Source: Endozoicomonas sp965208385 (GTDB lineage: Bacteria > Pseudomonadota > Gammaproteobacteria > Pseudomonadales > Endozoicomonadaceae). From it: 64,000 nucleotides of DNA. Location of the stretch: the NCBI GenBank assembly GCA_965208385.1, contig CBDBOO010000098.1, positions 186,001 to 250,000 of the forward strand, given 5' to 3'. Positions within the stretch are counted from its first letter, which is position 1. Every line of letters begins with the position of its first letter. Shown piece after piece: positions 1-8,795 of this stretch. Both the position numbers and the translations under genes were made by a program. The notes beneath the pieces are model-generated. The model saw only the letters and a list, made by a program, of their open reading frames with translations, did not search any database and had not been told where the DNA came from.

Positions 1-1
1 A

Positions 2-676
2 AACAGAAAATTAGTTTCACTGGTTGATCTCGTCGTCGTCAGTAATGAGGAGCTGGCGACTGAATCTCACAATAAAAATACAGTCATTCTTCCTCAGGGC
101 GTTGATTTTGACCTGTTTTCTTCCCCCTCTACGCAATCAATCCCTATGATCGGGAAATCACCGGTTGCCGGATATTATGGAAATCTGTCCAATAGACTTG
201 ATGTGGAGATGCTTGCCCAGTCTGCAACAGCTCTACCAAACTGGCAGTTTATTTTTATCGGTAAAATCAGTACTGATGTTGAATTCCTGTTTGAATTACC
301 TAATGTATCATTCCTGGGAAATGTAGCCTATGAACAGCTTCCTACCTATGTGCAAAGCTGGGATGTGGCATTATTACCTTTCAAACAAGAAACATTAAAC
401 CCTGCGTGCAATCCACTTCAGCTCAAGGAATATCTGGCTTCAGGCACCGCTATTGCCTCTACTTCATTTCCCTCTGCAAAGCTTTATGCTGATATAATTG
501 CCGTTCAAAAATCTAAAGAGCCTTTCTTCCAAGTCATTCTGAGAGCCTATAAACAGGCTAATAACAGTGGTGGAAGACAGGAGCGCATAGCGTCTGATAC
601 CTGGCAAAACAGATCATTTCAGGTTGAAAGCCTTATTTCTCATTTTCTTAAAAAGCAATCTGTCCGCAGCAAATAA
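2..676 (+). CDS. Glycosyltransferase, GT4-like, 5' partial
   Basis: The frame is open from base 2, so the N-terminal half lies outside the window. The visible 224 residues are the C-terminal nucleotide-sugar-binding half of a GT-B glycosyltransferase. LPQGVDFDLF resembles the donor-side loop of family 4 enzymes, and EYLASGTAIAST resembles the conserved E-x7-E/ASG region that binds the nucleotide sugar. Such enzymes add a sugar to a lipid-linked or protein acceptor at the inner face of the cytoplasmic membrane. The next gene encodes a polyprenyl-phosphate sugar transferase, so the pair is probably the end of an exopolysaccharide or O-antigen cluster. The sugar and acceptor cannot be told from the sequence. 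An internal ATG at 146 is not the true start, because homologous-looking sequence continues upstream of it. Confidence 0.75.
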   Translation, partial: NRKLVSLVDLVVVSNEELATESHNKNTVILPQGVDFDLFSSPSTQSIPMIGKSPVAGYYGNLSNRLDVEMLAQSATALPNWQFIFIGKISTDVEFLFELPNVSFLGNVAYEQLPTYVQSWDVALLPFKQETLNPACNPLQLKEYLASGTAIASTSFPSAKLYADIIAVQKSKEPFFQVILRAYKQANNSGGRQERIASDTWQNRSFQVESLISHFLKKQSVRSK

Positions 677-773
677 TCCACTCTTCAACACAGATAATCT
701 AACCATTTAAACAACTACACTTATAAAAATAACACAGAAAACTAACCGCTTAATTAAAAAACCGATTACGCCT

Positions 774-1433
774 GTGAGGAAAATTGAAGTGGATAAAACG
801 TCTTATGCTCATCCCTTGACCATTGTGGGGAAAAGAAGTCTGGATATAGTTGTAGCATTAATCGGTTTAATTTTAACATTACCAATGTGCCTGTTAATCG
901 CAGTTATCATTAAAATCGAAAATCCCGGCCCCTTATTCAGTAAGCATATGAGAATGGGCTACAAAAAAGACAATTACTGTAGCCTATTCATATTAAATAA
1001 ATTCAGAACCTTTTCTCATAGTAAAAATATTTACGCACTAACCGCCCCCGATGAAAATCGTTGTTTGACTCACTCTGGTTATTTTCTGAAAAAATTTCAT
1101 CTTGATCGATTGCCTGTATTGCTCAATGTACTAATGGGTGACATGTCTATAGTAGGGCCGGTTCCTGATCGCCCTGGGGAATCAGTCACGCTGGATAAAA
1201 AAATCCCCTATTACTCCGAACGAACCTATGAAGTAACACCCGGCATAATCAGCCTTGCCGATGTCAATATGGAAAATCAGGACTCTTCCGAAGAAGCCCG
1301 CATCAATATAGCCTTTGACCATGCTTATGCAGTGTGTCTGAGCAGCCCCTGGGAATGGTTGAAAATGGATCTCTTTGTAATCTATAAAGCCAGCTGTTTA
1401 TTCATTCGAAAGCATACAAAAACATACGAATAA
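774..1433 (+). CDS. Undecaprenyl-phosphate sugar-phosphate transferase
   Basis: 219 residues starting at GTG. This matches the bacterial sugar transferase domain (the catalytic half of WcaJ/PglC-type enzymes), which moves a sugar-1-phosphate from UDP-sugar to undecaprenyl phosphate and starts glycan assembly on the inner membrane. The order is KRSLDIVVALIG plus one hydrophobic re-entrant or membrane helix at about residues 20-45, then the KFRTF basic segment, then LDRLPVLLNVLMGDMSIVGP with the typical Asp/Glu and VGPRP-like ending. It lacks the N-terminal four-helix region of WcaJ, so it is the short PglC-like form. It lies 97 bases after a glycosyltransferase on the same strand. The substrate sugar is unknown. 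Confidence 0.85.
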   Translation: MRKIEVDKTSYAHPLTIVGKRSLDIVVALIGLILTLPMCLLIAVIIKIENPGPLFSKHMRMGYKKDNYCSLFILNKFRTFSHSKNIYALTAPDENRCLTHSGYFLKKFHLDRLPVLLNVLMGDMSIVGPVPDRPGESVTLDKKIPYYSERTYEVTPGIISLADVNMENQDSSEEARINIAFDHAYAVCLSSPWEWLKMDLFVIYKASCLFIRKHTKTYE

Positions 1434-1444
1434 ACATTCATTAT

Positions 1445-2359
1445 TCAGTGATTAGGCAAGTGTTGCATGACAATAGAGTCAATAGACATGCGCAGTGCAT
1501 CCCGGCTATGAGCTCCATCCTGAAATGAATCAGCCAGTTTCTGTCGAGCGATGGAACACTTTACGACACCCGGATCATTCCTCTCTTCCGGCCAGAGCAA
1601 AACGTCTGGATAAATGCCTGTCATCTCCTCCAGCCAGTTCAGCTTATCAGCAATTTCCATATGTTTGACTGGGGAAATTTCAGGATTAATATTTCCAATA
1701 AACACCTTCAATGCCCGGCTATTTGAAACCGAGTCAGCTAATTCCGGCATTAACAGTGCGGGTAGAATACTTGTCATAAAACTGCCTGGGCCCAAAATAA
1801 TAACATCAGCCTCTTCTATGGCTGATAATGCTTCCTGAGTTGGTTTGATATCCGGCAGAATCATTAATTTATCCGGTCGTTCTGACAGGGCATCAATGGT
1901 CGTTTCGCCAATAACCTGCTCACCAGACACTACACCGGCTAATCTTGCAGGCTCCTCTGACATGGGAATCAGTTCAGCACTCACTTGGAGCAGCTGACGA
2001 ATCAGGTTGATGGCTTCCAGCGGTCGGACATACATCTGGTTCATGGCAAGAAGAATCAAATTTCCAAGATTATGCCCGCTAAGGTCGCCTGACTCCTTAA
2101 AGCGATGCTGAAACAGAATTCTTGCAAGGTTTGGGCTATCCGAACAAAGCTGGCTCAGGCAGTTTCTTAAATCACCCCAGGCAATACAGCCACTGGCTTC
2201 TCTGAGCCGGCCTGTTGAACCACCATCATCCGTTGTTGCAACTATACCGGTTAATCGCTCACCCAGAAAACCAAGGCTGGCCATTACACGTCCAAGACCG
2301 TGTCCTCCACCTATGGCGACAATACGACGGCACTTATATAACGCTGTAACTGAATGCAT
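1445..2359 (-). CDS. yvcK: YvcK/CofD-like protein (gluconeogenesis factor family)
   Basis: About 304 residues from ATG at 2359. The UPF0052/CofD-like fold is shown by the N-terminal GGGHGLGRVMASL nucleotide-binding loop, TTDDGGSTGRLR, GDLRNCL and GHNLGNLIL. In Bacillus YvcK binds UDP-GlcNAc and is needed for cell shape on gluconeogenic carbon; E. coli has the paralogue YbhK. Whether this copy is an enzyme or a regulator is not known. An in-frame TTG at 2380 is the other possible start. A TATAAT-like -10 lies at 2390-2395 on this strand and would place the transcript start near 2380, which favours the ATG at 2359. It converges with the sugar transferase gene, leaving only 11 bases between them. 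Confidence 0.85.
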   Translation of the reverse strand: MHSVTALYKCRRIVAIGGGHGLGRVMASLGFLGERLTGIVATTDDGGSTGRLREASGCIAWGDLRNCLSQLCSDSPNLARILFQHRFKESGDLSGHNLGNLILLAMNQMYVRPLEAINLIRQLLQVSAELIPMSEEPARLAGVVSGEQVIGETTIDALSERPDKLMILPDIKPTQEALSAIEEADVIILGPGSFMTSILPALLMPELADSVSNSRALKVFIGNINPEISPVKHMEIADKLNWLEEMTGIYPDVLLWPEERNDPGVVKCSIARQKLADSFQDGAHSRDALRMSIDSIVMQHLPNH

Positions 2360-2389
2360 AATATTTCGAAAGTCGTTCAATGAACAAAA

Positions 2390-2395
2390 ATTATA
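2390..2395 (-). promoter_or_regulatory. Probable -10 element of the yvcK promoter
   Basis: Read on the minus strand this is a perfect TATAAT, about 30 bases upstream of the ATG at 2359. No good -35 hexamer was found at 16-18 bases, so the assignment rests on the -10 alone. Confidence 0.35.
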
Positions 2396-2578
2396 AGATG
2401 AATTGTAACCGGGATACAGTAACTCTCATTTAATCTGCTATTAAATTAGTTATACGGGTGTATAAATATTTCATGATTTTTTTTGCGAGAGGCTTTTTCA
2501 TCCAATATGACAAAGAGCCACTACATACGAATGACTCACGAAGACGCAGTACACTGCAACCACAATAGGTTAGTAGCC

Positions 2579-4693
2579 TTATCCGCGATCAATACCAACA
2601 ATTCGGGGAGAGATAAGGAATAAACGAACCTGTCTTACTTTTTGGATTCGTTCGGTTTTAAACAATCCGCCAAATATTGGCAGATCACTCAGCACCGGAA
2701 CTTTCGAGCTGACATAATTATCTTCTTCTTTGTAAAAGCCTCCAATAAGCAGACTTTCACTTTCATTCACAATAGCCTGGGTACTCAACGAGCTATTAGT
2801 GGTTCTAGGAGTCGACTGCCCCTCAGACTGGCTCCCTGAGCCATCCTGAATATTCACACTTAAATGAACTCTCCGACCATCCGTTTCACGAACGATTCGC
2901 GGTGTAACCTGAACAACAGTGCCTGCCGTTACCGGGAAAAGCTCTGCATCATCCTTACTTGCAACCGGCACGTAGAATGTACTGCTGTTATCAAGAATCG
3001 CTTCCAGATTATCCAGTGTTAAAATGGAGGGTTTTGAAACAATCCGAACTTTCCCTTCATCAGCCAGAAGGTTGAGTCTCGCATTAAAGGCTCCGATATT
3101 AGCCTGAACGATAGTGGAGTAACTGGGAAAACGCTTACCCGTTGGATCCGGATTAAACAGGAATTCTGTATTTGAATTATCCGTTGTGTCATTCCAACTG
3201 ACACCAAGAGCCTCAATATTATCGGTATTAACATCAATAATAGAAACACTGATTTCTATCTGGGAAGTCGGTTTATCCAGAGACCGGATTAATTCATCGT
3301 ACATGGTCATCTTTGATTCCAGATCATGAACGATGATCGCATTCAGTCTTGGATCAGCATTGATGTAGACCGAATCAGCCTCTGCTCCGGCATTAAGGGA
3401 TTGTCTGGCTTCATCACGCTGGGATTTTTCCTGTTTGGATGAACGGGAAACACCATCCACAGGCGTCAAGGCTGAACCAAGAGCCGGTGTTTTTGTGACT
3501 TTGGCCACACCGCCTCCGCTGACGATACTCTGCAATATACTGGCAACACCGGGCACCGTTAATTCCTGCCCTCTGAAGTTGAATTTTTTATCGGTAGCCC
3601 AGGCGTATTTCAAACGAAACATTCGAACTGTCAAATTATTTCTCTGACGATCGCCTTCTTTCTCATCAAGTAACAAAGCCGTTTGTGATACCAGTTCGAT
3701 ATAACGAGGAGGCCCGGAAATATAAACCAGCCCGTCTTTCGATTGCGATTTCCAAAAAAAACGACCATCCCAGATACCTACTTTTTTCAATGTTCTCTTG
3801 AATTTATCAACCGACATAAAACTCAAACTGATAATTTTTTGTTCTGAAGCATTACCGTTATAAACATAGAGAGTATGGCCATCAAAGTACCAGATAAAGC
3901 CATGGACATTCGCCAGGTGATCAAGAAAATCAACCGGAGTCAGAGGACCAACTTTACCATTGATTTCGCCCTGTACATCTTCCGCAATAATAGTAGGCAC
4001 ATAATAACTCGCTGCAAAACTTTTCAGCACTTCAACCAATTCTTCGCCATTGCCAAAATAGGCATAAGGACGATCACCAAAGGTCGCTAACGCCGGTGAT
4101 GCCTTGTCATCAATAGTTTCTTCAGGATCTTCTTCTTTTTTCTGTTCGGGAATATCTATGCTTTCTTCCTTCATTACATCCCTAGAAGCATTTCCTCTAC
4201 GGGTTTCATCTGCTTTTTTCGGACTATGTAATGCTGTCTCTGATTTCACCGGAGCAGGTTTACGAATATAGTTATAGTCGACATTGTTTTCAGGCTTTAC
4301 TCCACCCTGTATGGTCATATATTCCTGCAGCTGGTAATACTCTTCCGGGGAAGGTTTTGCAGTATCCGGGGGGAATTGACTGGCATTTAATGGTCTTACG
4401 GGGGCTGTTAATGCAGGAGCTGAATTATTTGAAGAAGCGATATCCGCAGGAAAATAAAGTATTTGTCCGGCCAGCAACTGTGAATTTACATCCAGTTTGT
4501 TGTACTGGATAAGTTCCTGAACCTCAAAACCATAATTTTTTGCAATGATCGCTATTGATTCACCCGAGCGAACAATATGTTTTCGGGTCTGAGGTTCTTC
4601 CGAAGACCAGTTTGCCTGAGCAAAAAAACTCATGGCTACAATAAATACCAGTAGGGTTCGGATTACCCGGTGTACGTTTTTTGCAAAGCCCAT
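2579..4693 (-). CDS. sctC: Type III secretion outer-membrane secretin with N-terminal LysM domain (SctC)
   Basis: 704 residues from ATG 4693, which has GGAGG ten bases upstream; a TTG at 4726 would add 11 residues. The order is a signal peptide to about residue 27 (hydrophobic, ending FAQA), a LysM domain at about 39-82 (HIVRSGESIAIIAKNYG ... ILYFP), and a charged linker to about 200. The SctC/HrcC N0-N1 region follows (FGNGEELVEVLKSFAASY, DGHTLYVYNG, YISGPPRYIELV), then N3, then the secretin pore domain with VRIVSKPSILTLDN and GGFYKEEDNYVSSKVPVLSDLP. It forms the outer-membrane ring of the injectisome. A LysM domain is not part of the usual YscC/HrcC layout and could anchor the ring to peptidoglycan (inference). 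It is transcribed away from sctX-sctY-sctV. Confidence 0.9.
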   Translation of the reverse strand: MGFAKNVHRVIRTLLVFIVAMSFFAQANWSSEEPQTRKHIVRSGESIAIIAKNYGFEVQELIQYNKLDVNSQLLAGQILYFPADIASSNNSAPALTAPVRPLNASQFPPDTAKPSPEEYYQLQEYMTIQGGVKPENNVDYNYIRKPAPVKSETALHSPKKADETRRGNASRDVMKEESIDIPEQKKEEDPEETIDDKASPALATFGDRPYAYFGNGEELVEVLKSFAASYYVPTIIAEDVQGEINGKVGPLTPVDFLDHLANVHGFIWYFDGHTLYVYNGNASEQKIISLSFMSVDKFKRTLKKVGIWDGRFFWKSQSKDGLVYISGPPRYIELVSQTALLLDEKEGDRQRNNLTVRMFRLKYAWATDKKFNFRGQELTVPGVASILQSIVSGGGVAKVTKTPALGSALTPVDGVSRSSKQEKSQRDEARQSLNAGAEADSVYINADPRLNAIIVHDLESKMTMYDELIRSLDKPTSQIEISVSIIDVNTDNIEALGVSWNDTTDNSNTEFLFNPDPTGKRFPSYSTIVQANIGAFNARLNLLADEGKVRIVSKPSILTLDNLEAILDNSSTFYVPVASKDDAELFPVTAGTVVQVTPRIVRETDGRRVHLSVNIQDGSGSQSEGQSTPRTTNSSLSTQAIVNESESLLIGGFYKEEDNYVSSKVPVLSDLPIFGGLFKTERIQKVRQVRLFLISPRIVGIDRG

Positions 4694-4945
4694 CAGACGC
4701 GTGCCTCCATGCTCATGCCTGTTCAAGCTTATTCAACAAATCTTAATGAATAATTGTTTTATATAGCAAAAAATAATATTAAAAACCAATCTGTCTAACA
4801 GTCTATCTGAGAAAACTGTTCAAAGCACCTGAAAATATGAACGCAGACGTACAATTTAATCATTTTATTAAATCCCTGCAGCTTCAATAAAAACAGTCGA
4901 TTAATAGTAAGCATTTATTCATCAATCATTATTTCAGGAATAACC
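4694..4945. promoter_or_regulatory. Divergent control region between sctC and sctXYV
   Basis: This AT-rich 252-base gap separates the leftward secretin gene from the rightward export genes, so promoters in both directions must lie here. No operator palindrome or clear sigma-70 pair could be defended by eye. The only firm signal is AGGAA before the ATG at 4946. Confidence 0.4.
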
Positions 4946-5320
4946 ATGCCAGCAATTTCATTTGATAGTGGTATAACCGGTATTTCTCGTATAAGTAAGG
5001 AACTGGTTGACAAGGATTTCCCGAAATCCAAAACTTCTTTTAAACCATCAGGGAAAAATGTTGCAGCGCATTTCTGGAAAGCTCTGGAAATGGGCCGGAC
5101 ATTCCAGAATCGTGAAATGCGATTTGCCATTCAAGTACCAAAGCATAATCAAAGCCTGTCACCCGAAGAACACCACATGATGACAGACATGGCACTGACT
5201 ATTTTTAATAAACACAAAAATGACGGACCTGAAATAAAAGCAGCACTGGCCGTTATGGAAGAATCAAAAGAACTGCAGGTACATCTGATGATGAGCCGAA
5301 ACGTACTTCTGGCAGGATAG
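4946..5320 (+). CDS. sctX: Type III secretion protein, YscX-like (SctX)
   Basis: 124 residues, start ATG with AGGAA eight bases upstream. Residue similarity is weak, but length and position fit YscX: in Yersinia-type systems yscX (about 122 residues) and yscY sit directly before yscV. The C-terminal helix (EIKAALAVMEESKELQVHLMM) resembles the YscX C-terminus in spacing. In Yersinia YscX is an early secreted protein that binds YscY and the SctV export gate. The next gene starts 10 bases after the stop, with sctV beyond it, giving the X-Y-V order. Confidence comes mainly from this synteny. If it is not SctX, it is still very likely a secretion accessory protein. Confidence 0.65.
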   Translation: MPAISFDSGITGISRISKELVDKDFPKSKTSFKPSGKNVAAHFWKALEMGRTFQNREMRFAIQVPKHNQSLSPEEHHMMTDMALTIFNKHKNDGPEIKAALAVMEESKELQVHLMMSRNVLLAG

Positions 5321-5330
5321 GAGCAATACA

Positions 5331-5624
5331 ATGGACAAGGACTTGAGGCACTGGCTTTTATCACAGGCATCCTACTATCTCGAATATCTGCAACCTAGAA
5401 AAGCCATTGCCCTGCTGGAAGCTGTACGCCGGATGGAACCTAAAAATCCGGATGTATATCGCATGCTCAGTTATGCCTATTTGCAAGTGAACCGCCCTGA
5501 AGATTCGATCAAATCCGCCGATACTTTTCTGCAGTACGCAAAGCCCGGTACTGATACCAGGGCTATTAAGTGGATCAAGGGTCGCGCCCTGCTCAGGAAG
5601 AAAAAAGCCGCTGTCAGTCGCTGA
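5331..5624 (+). CDS. sctY: Type III secretion chaperone, YscY-like TPR protein (SctY)
   Basis: 97 residues with AGGAGC before the ATG. The protein is helical with TPR-like spacing: YLEYLQPRKAIALLEAVRRM, then EPKNPDVYRMLSYAYLQVNR, then EDSIKSADTFL. YscY is a TPR-type chaperone of about 114 residues that binds YscX and SctV. Its position between the SctX-like gene and sctV supports this call. It ends in a basic stretch (KGRALLRKKKAAVSR). Confidence 0.7.
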   Translation: MDKDLRHWLLSQASYYLEYLQPRKAIALLEAVRRMEPKNPDVYRMLSYAYLQVNRPEDSIKSADTFLQYAKPGTDTRAIKWIKGRALLRKKKAAVSR

Positions 5625-5670
5625 TTTTCCTGATAAATGATCTGCCCCAACTTTAGCGGTCAATCGTAAA

Positions 5671-7758
5671 ATGAGAGCATTAATTCCGGGGCTGAATAAA
5701 CTAAGTGGAAAAAATGATTTGGTACTGGCATTCCTGCTGGTAGCAATCATTGGTCTCATAATCTTACCCATGCCCACCCCCCTGGTGGATTTGTTGATTG
5801 CTTTAAACATGTGTATTTCCACACTATTATTGATGACATCTATTTATTTGAGATCTCCTCTGGAGTTTTCATCGTTTCCCGGTGTGTTACTGATCACCAC
5901 CCTGTTCCGCCTGTCTCTGTCTATCACTACCACCCGACTGATTCTCCTTCAGGCCGATGCTGGTGAAATTGTATACACCTTCGGAAACTTTGTGGTGGGC
6001 GGGAACCTGATTGTAGGTGTCGTTATATTCCTGATCATAACCATTGTACAGTTTCTGGTGATCACTAAAGGTTCTGAACGGGTTGCAGAAGTCAGTGCCC
6101 GCTTTTCTCTTGACGGCATGCCCGGTAAACAGATGAGTATTGATGCCGACCTTCGTGCCGGTGCCATTGAGATGGAAGAAGCACAGACCCGTCGTGAACT
6201 GGTCACCAAAGAATCACAACTTTTTGGCTCTATGGATGGCGCCATGAAGTTTGTGAAAGGCGATGCCATTGCTGGCCTGATTATTATCTTTGTCAACATT
6301 ACTGCCGGTGTTGCCATTGGCACAACAACCGGCGGTTTAACAGCAGGCGAAGCTCTCCAGCTGTACGCTATCCTGACCATTGGTGACGGTCTTATCTCCC
6401 AGATTCCAGCTCTGCTGATTTCTATTACTGCTGGTATTATTGTTACCCGTGTTTCCAATGAAGAAGCCAAAGATCTGGGTAATGAAATCGGTGATCAGTT
6501 AACCGCCAAACCAAAAGCATTAATGGTGGGCGGCAGTTTGATGCTTTGTTTTGCTCTGATTCCCGGCTTCCCCACCATGATATTTCTGGGCTTGTCCACT
6601 TTCATTGGTGGTGGTGGCTATCTACTGATGAAGAAGGCCAATAAAGCCAGAGAAGAGGAAGAAGATGGTGGCATTCCGGCTATGGCTGCAGCCACTGAGA
6701 CCCCTGGAGAAGCCAGATCCCGACTGGATCAGCAGGAAGAATTCACACAGACATTACCACTAATCATTGATGTACCTACATCGATCCAGCAAAATCTGGA
6801 TACCAGTGCACTGAATAATGAACTGCTGAAAGTTCGCAAAGCCCTGTATATGGATCTGGGGGTTCCTTTCCCTGGCATTCATCTTCGATTCAATGACTCC
6901 ATGCCCGACAATTCATACGCCATTTTGCTGCAGGAAGTTCCGGTAGCTACCGGTCATTTTAATCCCGAATTTCTGTTCATAAGGGAAACAATGGATCATC
7001 TGGAGATGTTGAGAATTCCTTTTGAAACAGAAGAGGACTTTCTTCCCAGTCTCGACACCATATGGGTTAATGAAGAACACAAAGAAAAACTGGAAAAGAA
7101 TAACGTCAACTATATGGATTCACCCAAAATACTGACTTACCATCTGGCTCATGTCTTGAAAAAATACGCTGAAGATTTCGTGGGTATTCAGGAAACCCGT
7201 TACCTTCTGGAAAAAATGGAAGGTACATTTGGCGAATTAATCAAAGAAGTACAAAGACTGTTGCCTGTGAATAAAATCACGGAAATTTTTCAGCGTCTTG
7301 TATCGGAGGATATTTCAATCAGAAACCTTCGCTCAATACTTCAATCTCTGGTTGTCTGGGGACATAAAGAAAAAGAAGTGGTTCAGCTTACAGAATACGT
7401 TCGATCGTCATTAAAACGTTATGTCAGCTACAAGTATTCCAATGGAAAAAACATGCTGCCGGTTTATCTGCTTGACCAGGATGTTGAAGACACCATACGT
7501 GGTGGTATAAGACAAACCTCTGCAGGCAGTTATCTTGCTCTCGATCCTTCAACATCAGCACGTTTCGTTGAAAACGTTAAAGGTTCAGTGGGTAAGATTG
7601 GCCACCTGGAACACAAGCCTGTATTAATTACCTCGATGGACATTCGCCGTTACGTCAGGAAGCTGCTTGAACTGGAAGTGTATGATCTTGCCGTGTTATC
7701 CCATCAGGAATTGACAGAAGAAATCACTGTGCAACCCCTGGGACGTATTTCGCTCTGA
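5671..7758 (+). CDS. sctV: Type III secretion export gate protein SctV (YscV/LcrD/FlhA family)
   Basis: 695 residues, full length for the FHIPEP family. About eight membrane helices fill residues 15-320, with the FHIPEP signature around SLDGMPGKQMSIDADLRAG at about 150. The cytoplasmic domain (about 350-695) forms the nonameric ring that receives chaperone-substrate complexes; RYLLEKMEGTFGELIKEVQRLLP belongs to its SD2-SD4 part. Injectisome rather than flagellar identity is inferred from the adjacent SctX/SctY-like genes and the secretin. The ribosome-binding site before the ATG is weak, so it may rely on coupling to sctY, 46 bases upstream. No other export gene (sctR,S,T,U,N) is in the window, so the machine is split across the genome. 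Confidence 0.93.
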   Translation: MRALIPGLNKLSGKNDLVLAFLLVAIIGLIILPMPTPLVDLLIALNMCISTLLLMTSIYLRSPLEFSSFPGVLLITTLFRLSLSITTTRLILLQADAGEIVYTFGNFVVGGNLIVGVVIFLIITIVQFLVITKGSERVAEVSARFSLDGMPGKQMSIDADLRAGAIEMEEAQTRRELVTKESQLFGSMDGAMKFVKGDAIAGLIIIFVNITAGVAIGTTTGGLTAGEALQLYAILTIGDGLISQIPALLISITAGIIVTRVSNEEAKDLGNEIGDQLTAKPKALMVGGSLMLCFALIPGFPTMIFLGLSTFIGGGGYLLMKKANKAREEEEDGGIPAMAAATETPGEARSRLDQQEEFTQTLPLIIDVPTSIQQNLDTSALNNELLKVRKALYMDLGVPFPGIHLRFNDSMPDNSYAILLQEVPVATGHFNPEFLFIRETMDHLEMLRIPFETEEDFLPSLDTIWVNEEHKEKLEKNNVNYMDSPKILTYHLAHVLKKYAEDFVGIQETRYLLEKMEGTFGELIKEVQRLLPVNKITEIFQRLVSEDISIRNLRSILQSLVVWGHKEKEVVQLTEYVRSSLKRYVSYKYSNGKNMLPVYLLDQDVEDTIRGGIRQTSAGSYLALDPSTSARFVENVKGSVGKIGHLEHKPVLITSMDIRRYVRKLLELEVYDLAVLSHQELTEEITVQPLGRISL

Positions 7759-7764
7759 TCGTCA

Positions 7765-8289
7765 TTAACTTCTGATCAGGGCATACACATACTGATTGAA
7801 AAACTCGTCATCTTTATAGATATGATTTCGAAACACGCCTTCCAGTTGAAAACCACACTTTTCCAGGACCTTGCAAGATCCCGTATTGTGTTCAACAACA
7901 TCGGCAAACAGGCGAACCATTCCCAGGTCATTGAAAGCGTATTCACTGACCCAGCTTATGGCTTTGCCCATAATGCCTTTACCCCAGTGATTCTCTGAAA
8001 GCCAATAGCCAATCTCCGCCGTATAGCGGTGAACATCCAGCTGTACCACAAAACCTATTTCACCTATGGCTTCATTCTCATAAGCAATAACAAATCGTGT
8101 TTTCGACTCATGCTCTTTAACGTGCTGGATCCACGCCCTAGCATGCTCAATACTGTATGGGTGCGGAAAACTGTCACGCAGATTACGTGCAATATTATAA
8201 TTATTTCCGCTTCTGGCCAATGACGGCGCATCACCATAAAGAAAGCTTCTTAAACTGTAACCATTTCCTAGATCAATTTGCATATCCAT
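7765..8289 (-). CDS. GNAT-family N-acetyltransferase, RimJ/RimL-like
   Basis: 174 residues. This fits acetyltransferase family 3 (RimJ/RimL, SpeG-like), which transfers acetyl from acetyl-CoA to an amine. Visible motifs are the strand AIGEIGFVV, EIGYWLSENHWGKGIMGKAI with the G-x-G-x-G/A pyrophosphate-binding loop, and NTGSCKVLEKCGFQLEGVFRNH near the end. The substrate cannot be inferred. It converges on sctV with only six bases between the stops and is probably not part of the secretion operon. Confidence 0.85.
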   Translation of the reverse strand: MDMQIDLGNGYSLRSFLYGDAPSLARSGNNYNIARNLRDSFPHPYSIEHARAWIQHVKEHESKTRFVIAYENEAIGEIGFVVQLDVHRYTAEIGYWLSENHWGKGIMGKAISWVSEYAFNDLGMVRLFADVVEHNTGSCKVLEKCGFQLEGVFRNHIYKDDEFFNQYVYALIRS

Positions 8290-8787
8290 TGCCCTGACAG
8301 AGAACCATCAGGTAAGACATCGGCTAAACACCTCCCAGCTGAATACTGTTGATAAAAAATGTTGTGGTGGCTTTTATCAGGTACGTTTCATCACGCAAGA
8401 CTGCGGAACCAAGACTGCGGGACAAGCAATAGAATCGGGAAATGAGTTCATTTCTGGCTCGTTAATCGTTCTGATATCCCCCTGCTTGCTTCCCTGGATG
8501 AAAGCCACTCAATTGTATCGGAATGCAGCACCAGGAATTTTTCGAACATTTTTAAGCCCCTTTTAATAACGCCCGTTACAGCACCTGGGTGCAGACCTCT
8601 ATTTCTGAGCGTCAACTCTCCAGATAAGTAATACCATTGCCGGTTTCTAATATGCGTTATGAGCATGGCTTTTCAAACTCAGAGACAAAGCGGAGTGACG
8701 AGTCATAGCCGTAGCTATGGCGAGGAACTCCAACGCAGGATCTGAGTCTGAAAAGGCAGCGCAATAGCATAATTAGAATTCGGAAAT
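8290..8787. other. Gene-poor stretch ending in a structured hairpin
   Basis: 498 bases with only short open frames on the minus strand, none with a recognisable domain or good ribosome-binding site. The only structure seen is the long inverted repeat at 8667-8757, listed separately. Confidence 0.5.
8667..8757. repeat. Large imperfect hairpin (REP/MITE-like)
   Basis: The arms 8667-8683 and 8741-8757 are 17 bases each and pair at 15 positions. Inside, GGAGT (8692-8696) can pair with ACTCC further along, and ATAGC/GCTAT forms a terminal stem around 8705-8717. The whole 91 bases can fold into one long branched or stepped hairpin. It lies 30 bases before the IS1634-type element. It could be a repetitive extragenic palindrome, a small MITE or a structured RNA; only one copy was noticed in this window. 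Confidence 0.5.
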
Positions 8788-8795
8788 GGTATAAC

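Noticed and set aside
8667..8757. Integron attC site
   Set aside because: The arms do not carry the GTTRRRY-type core sites, and no integrase or cassette array is near.
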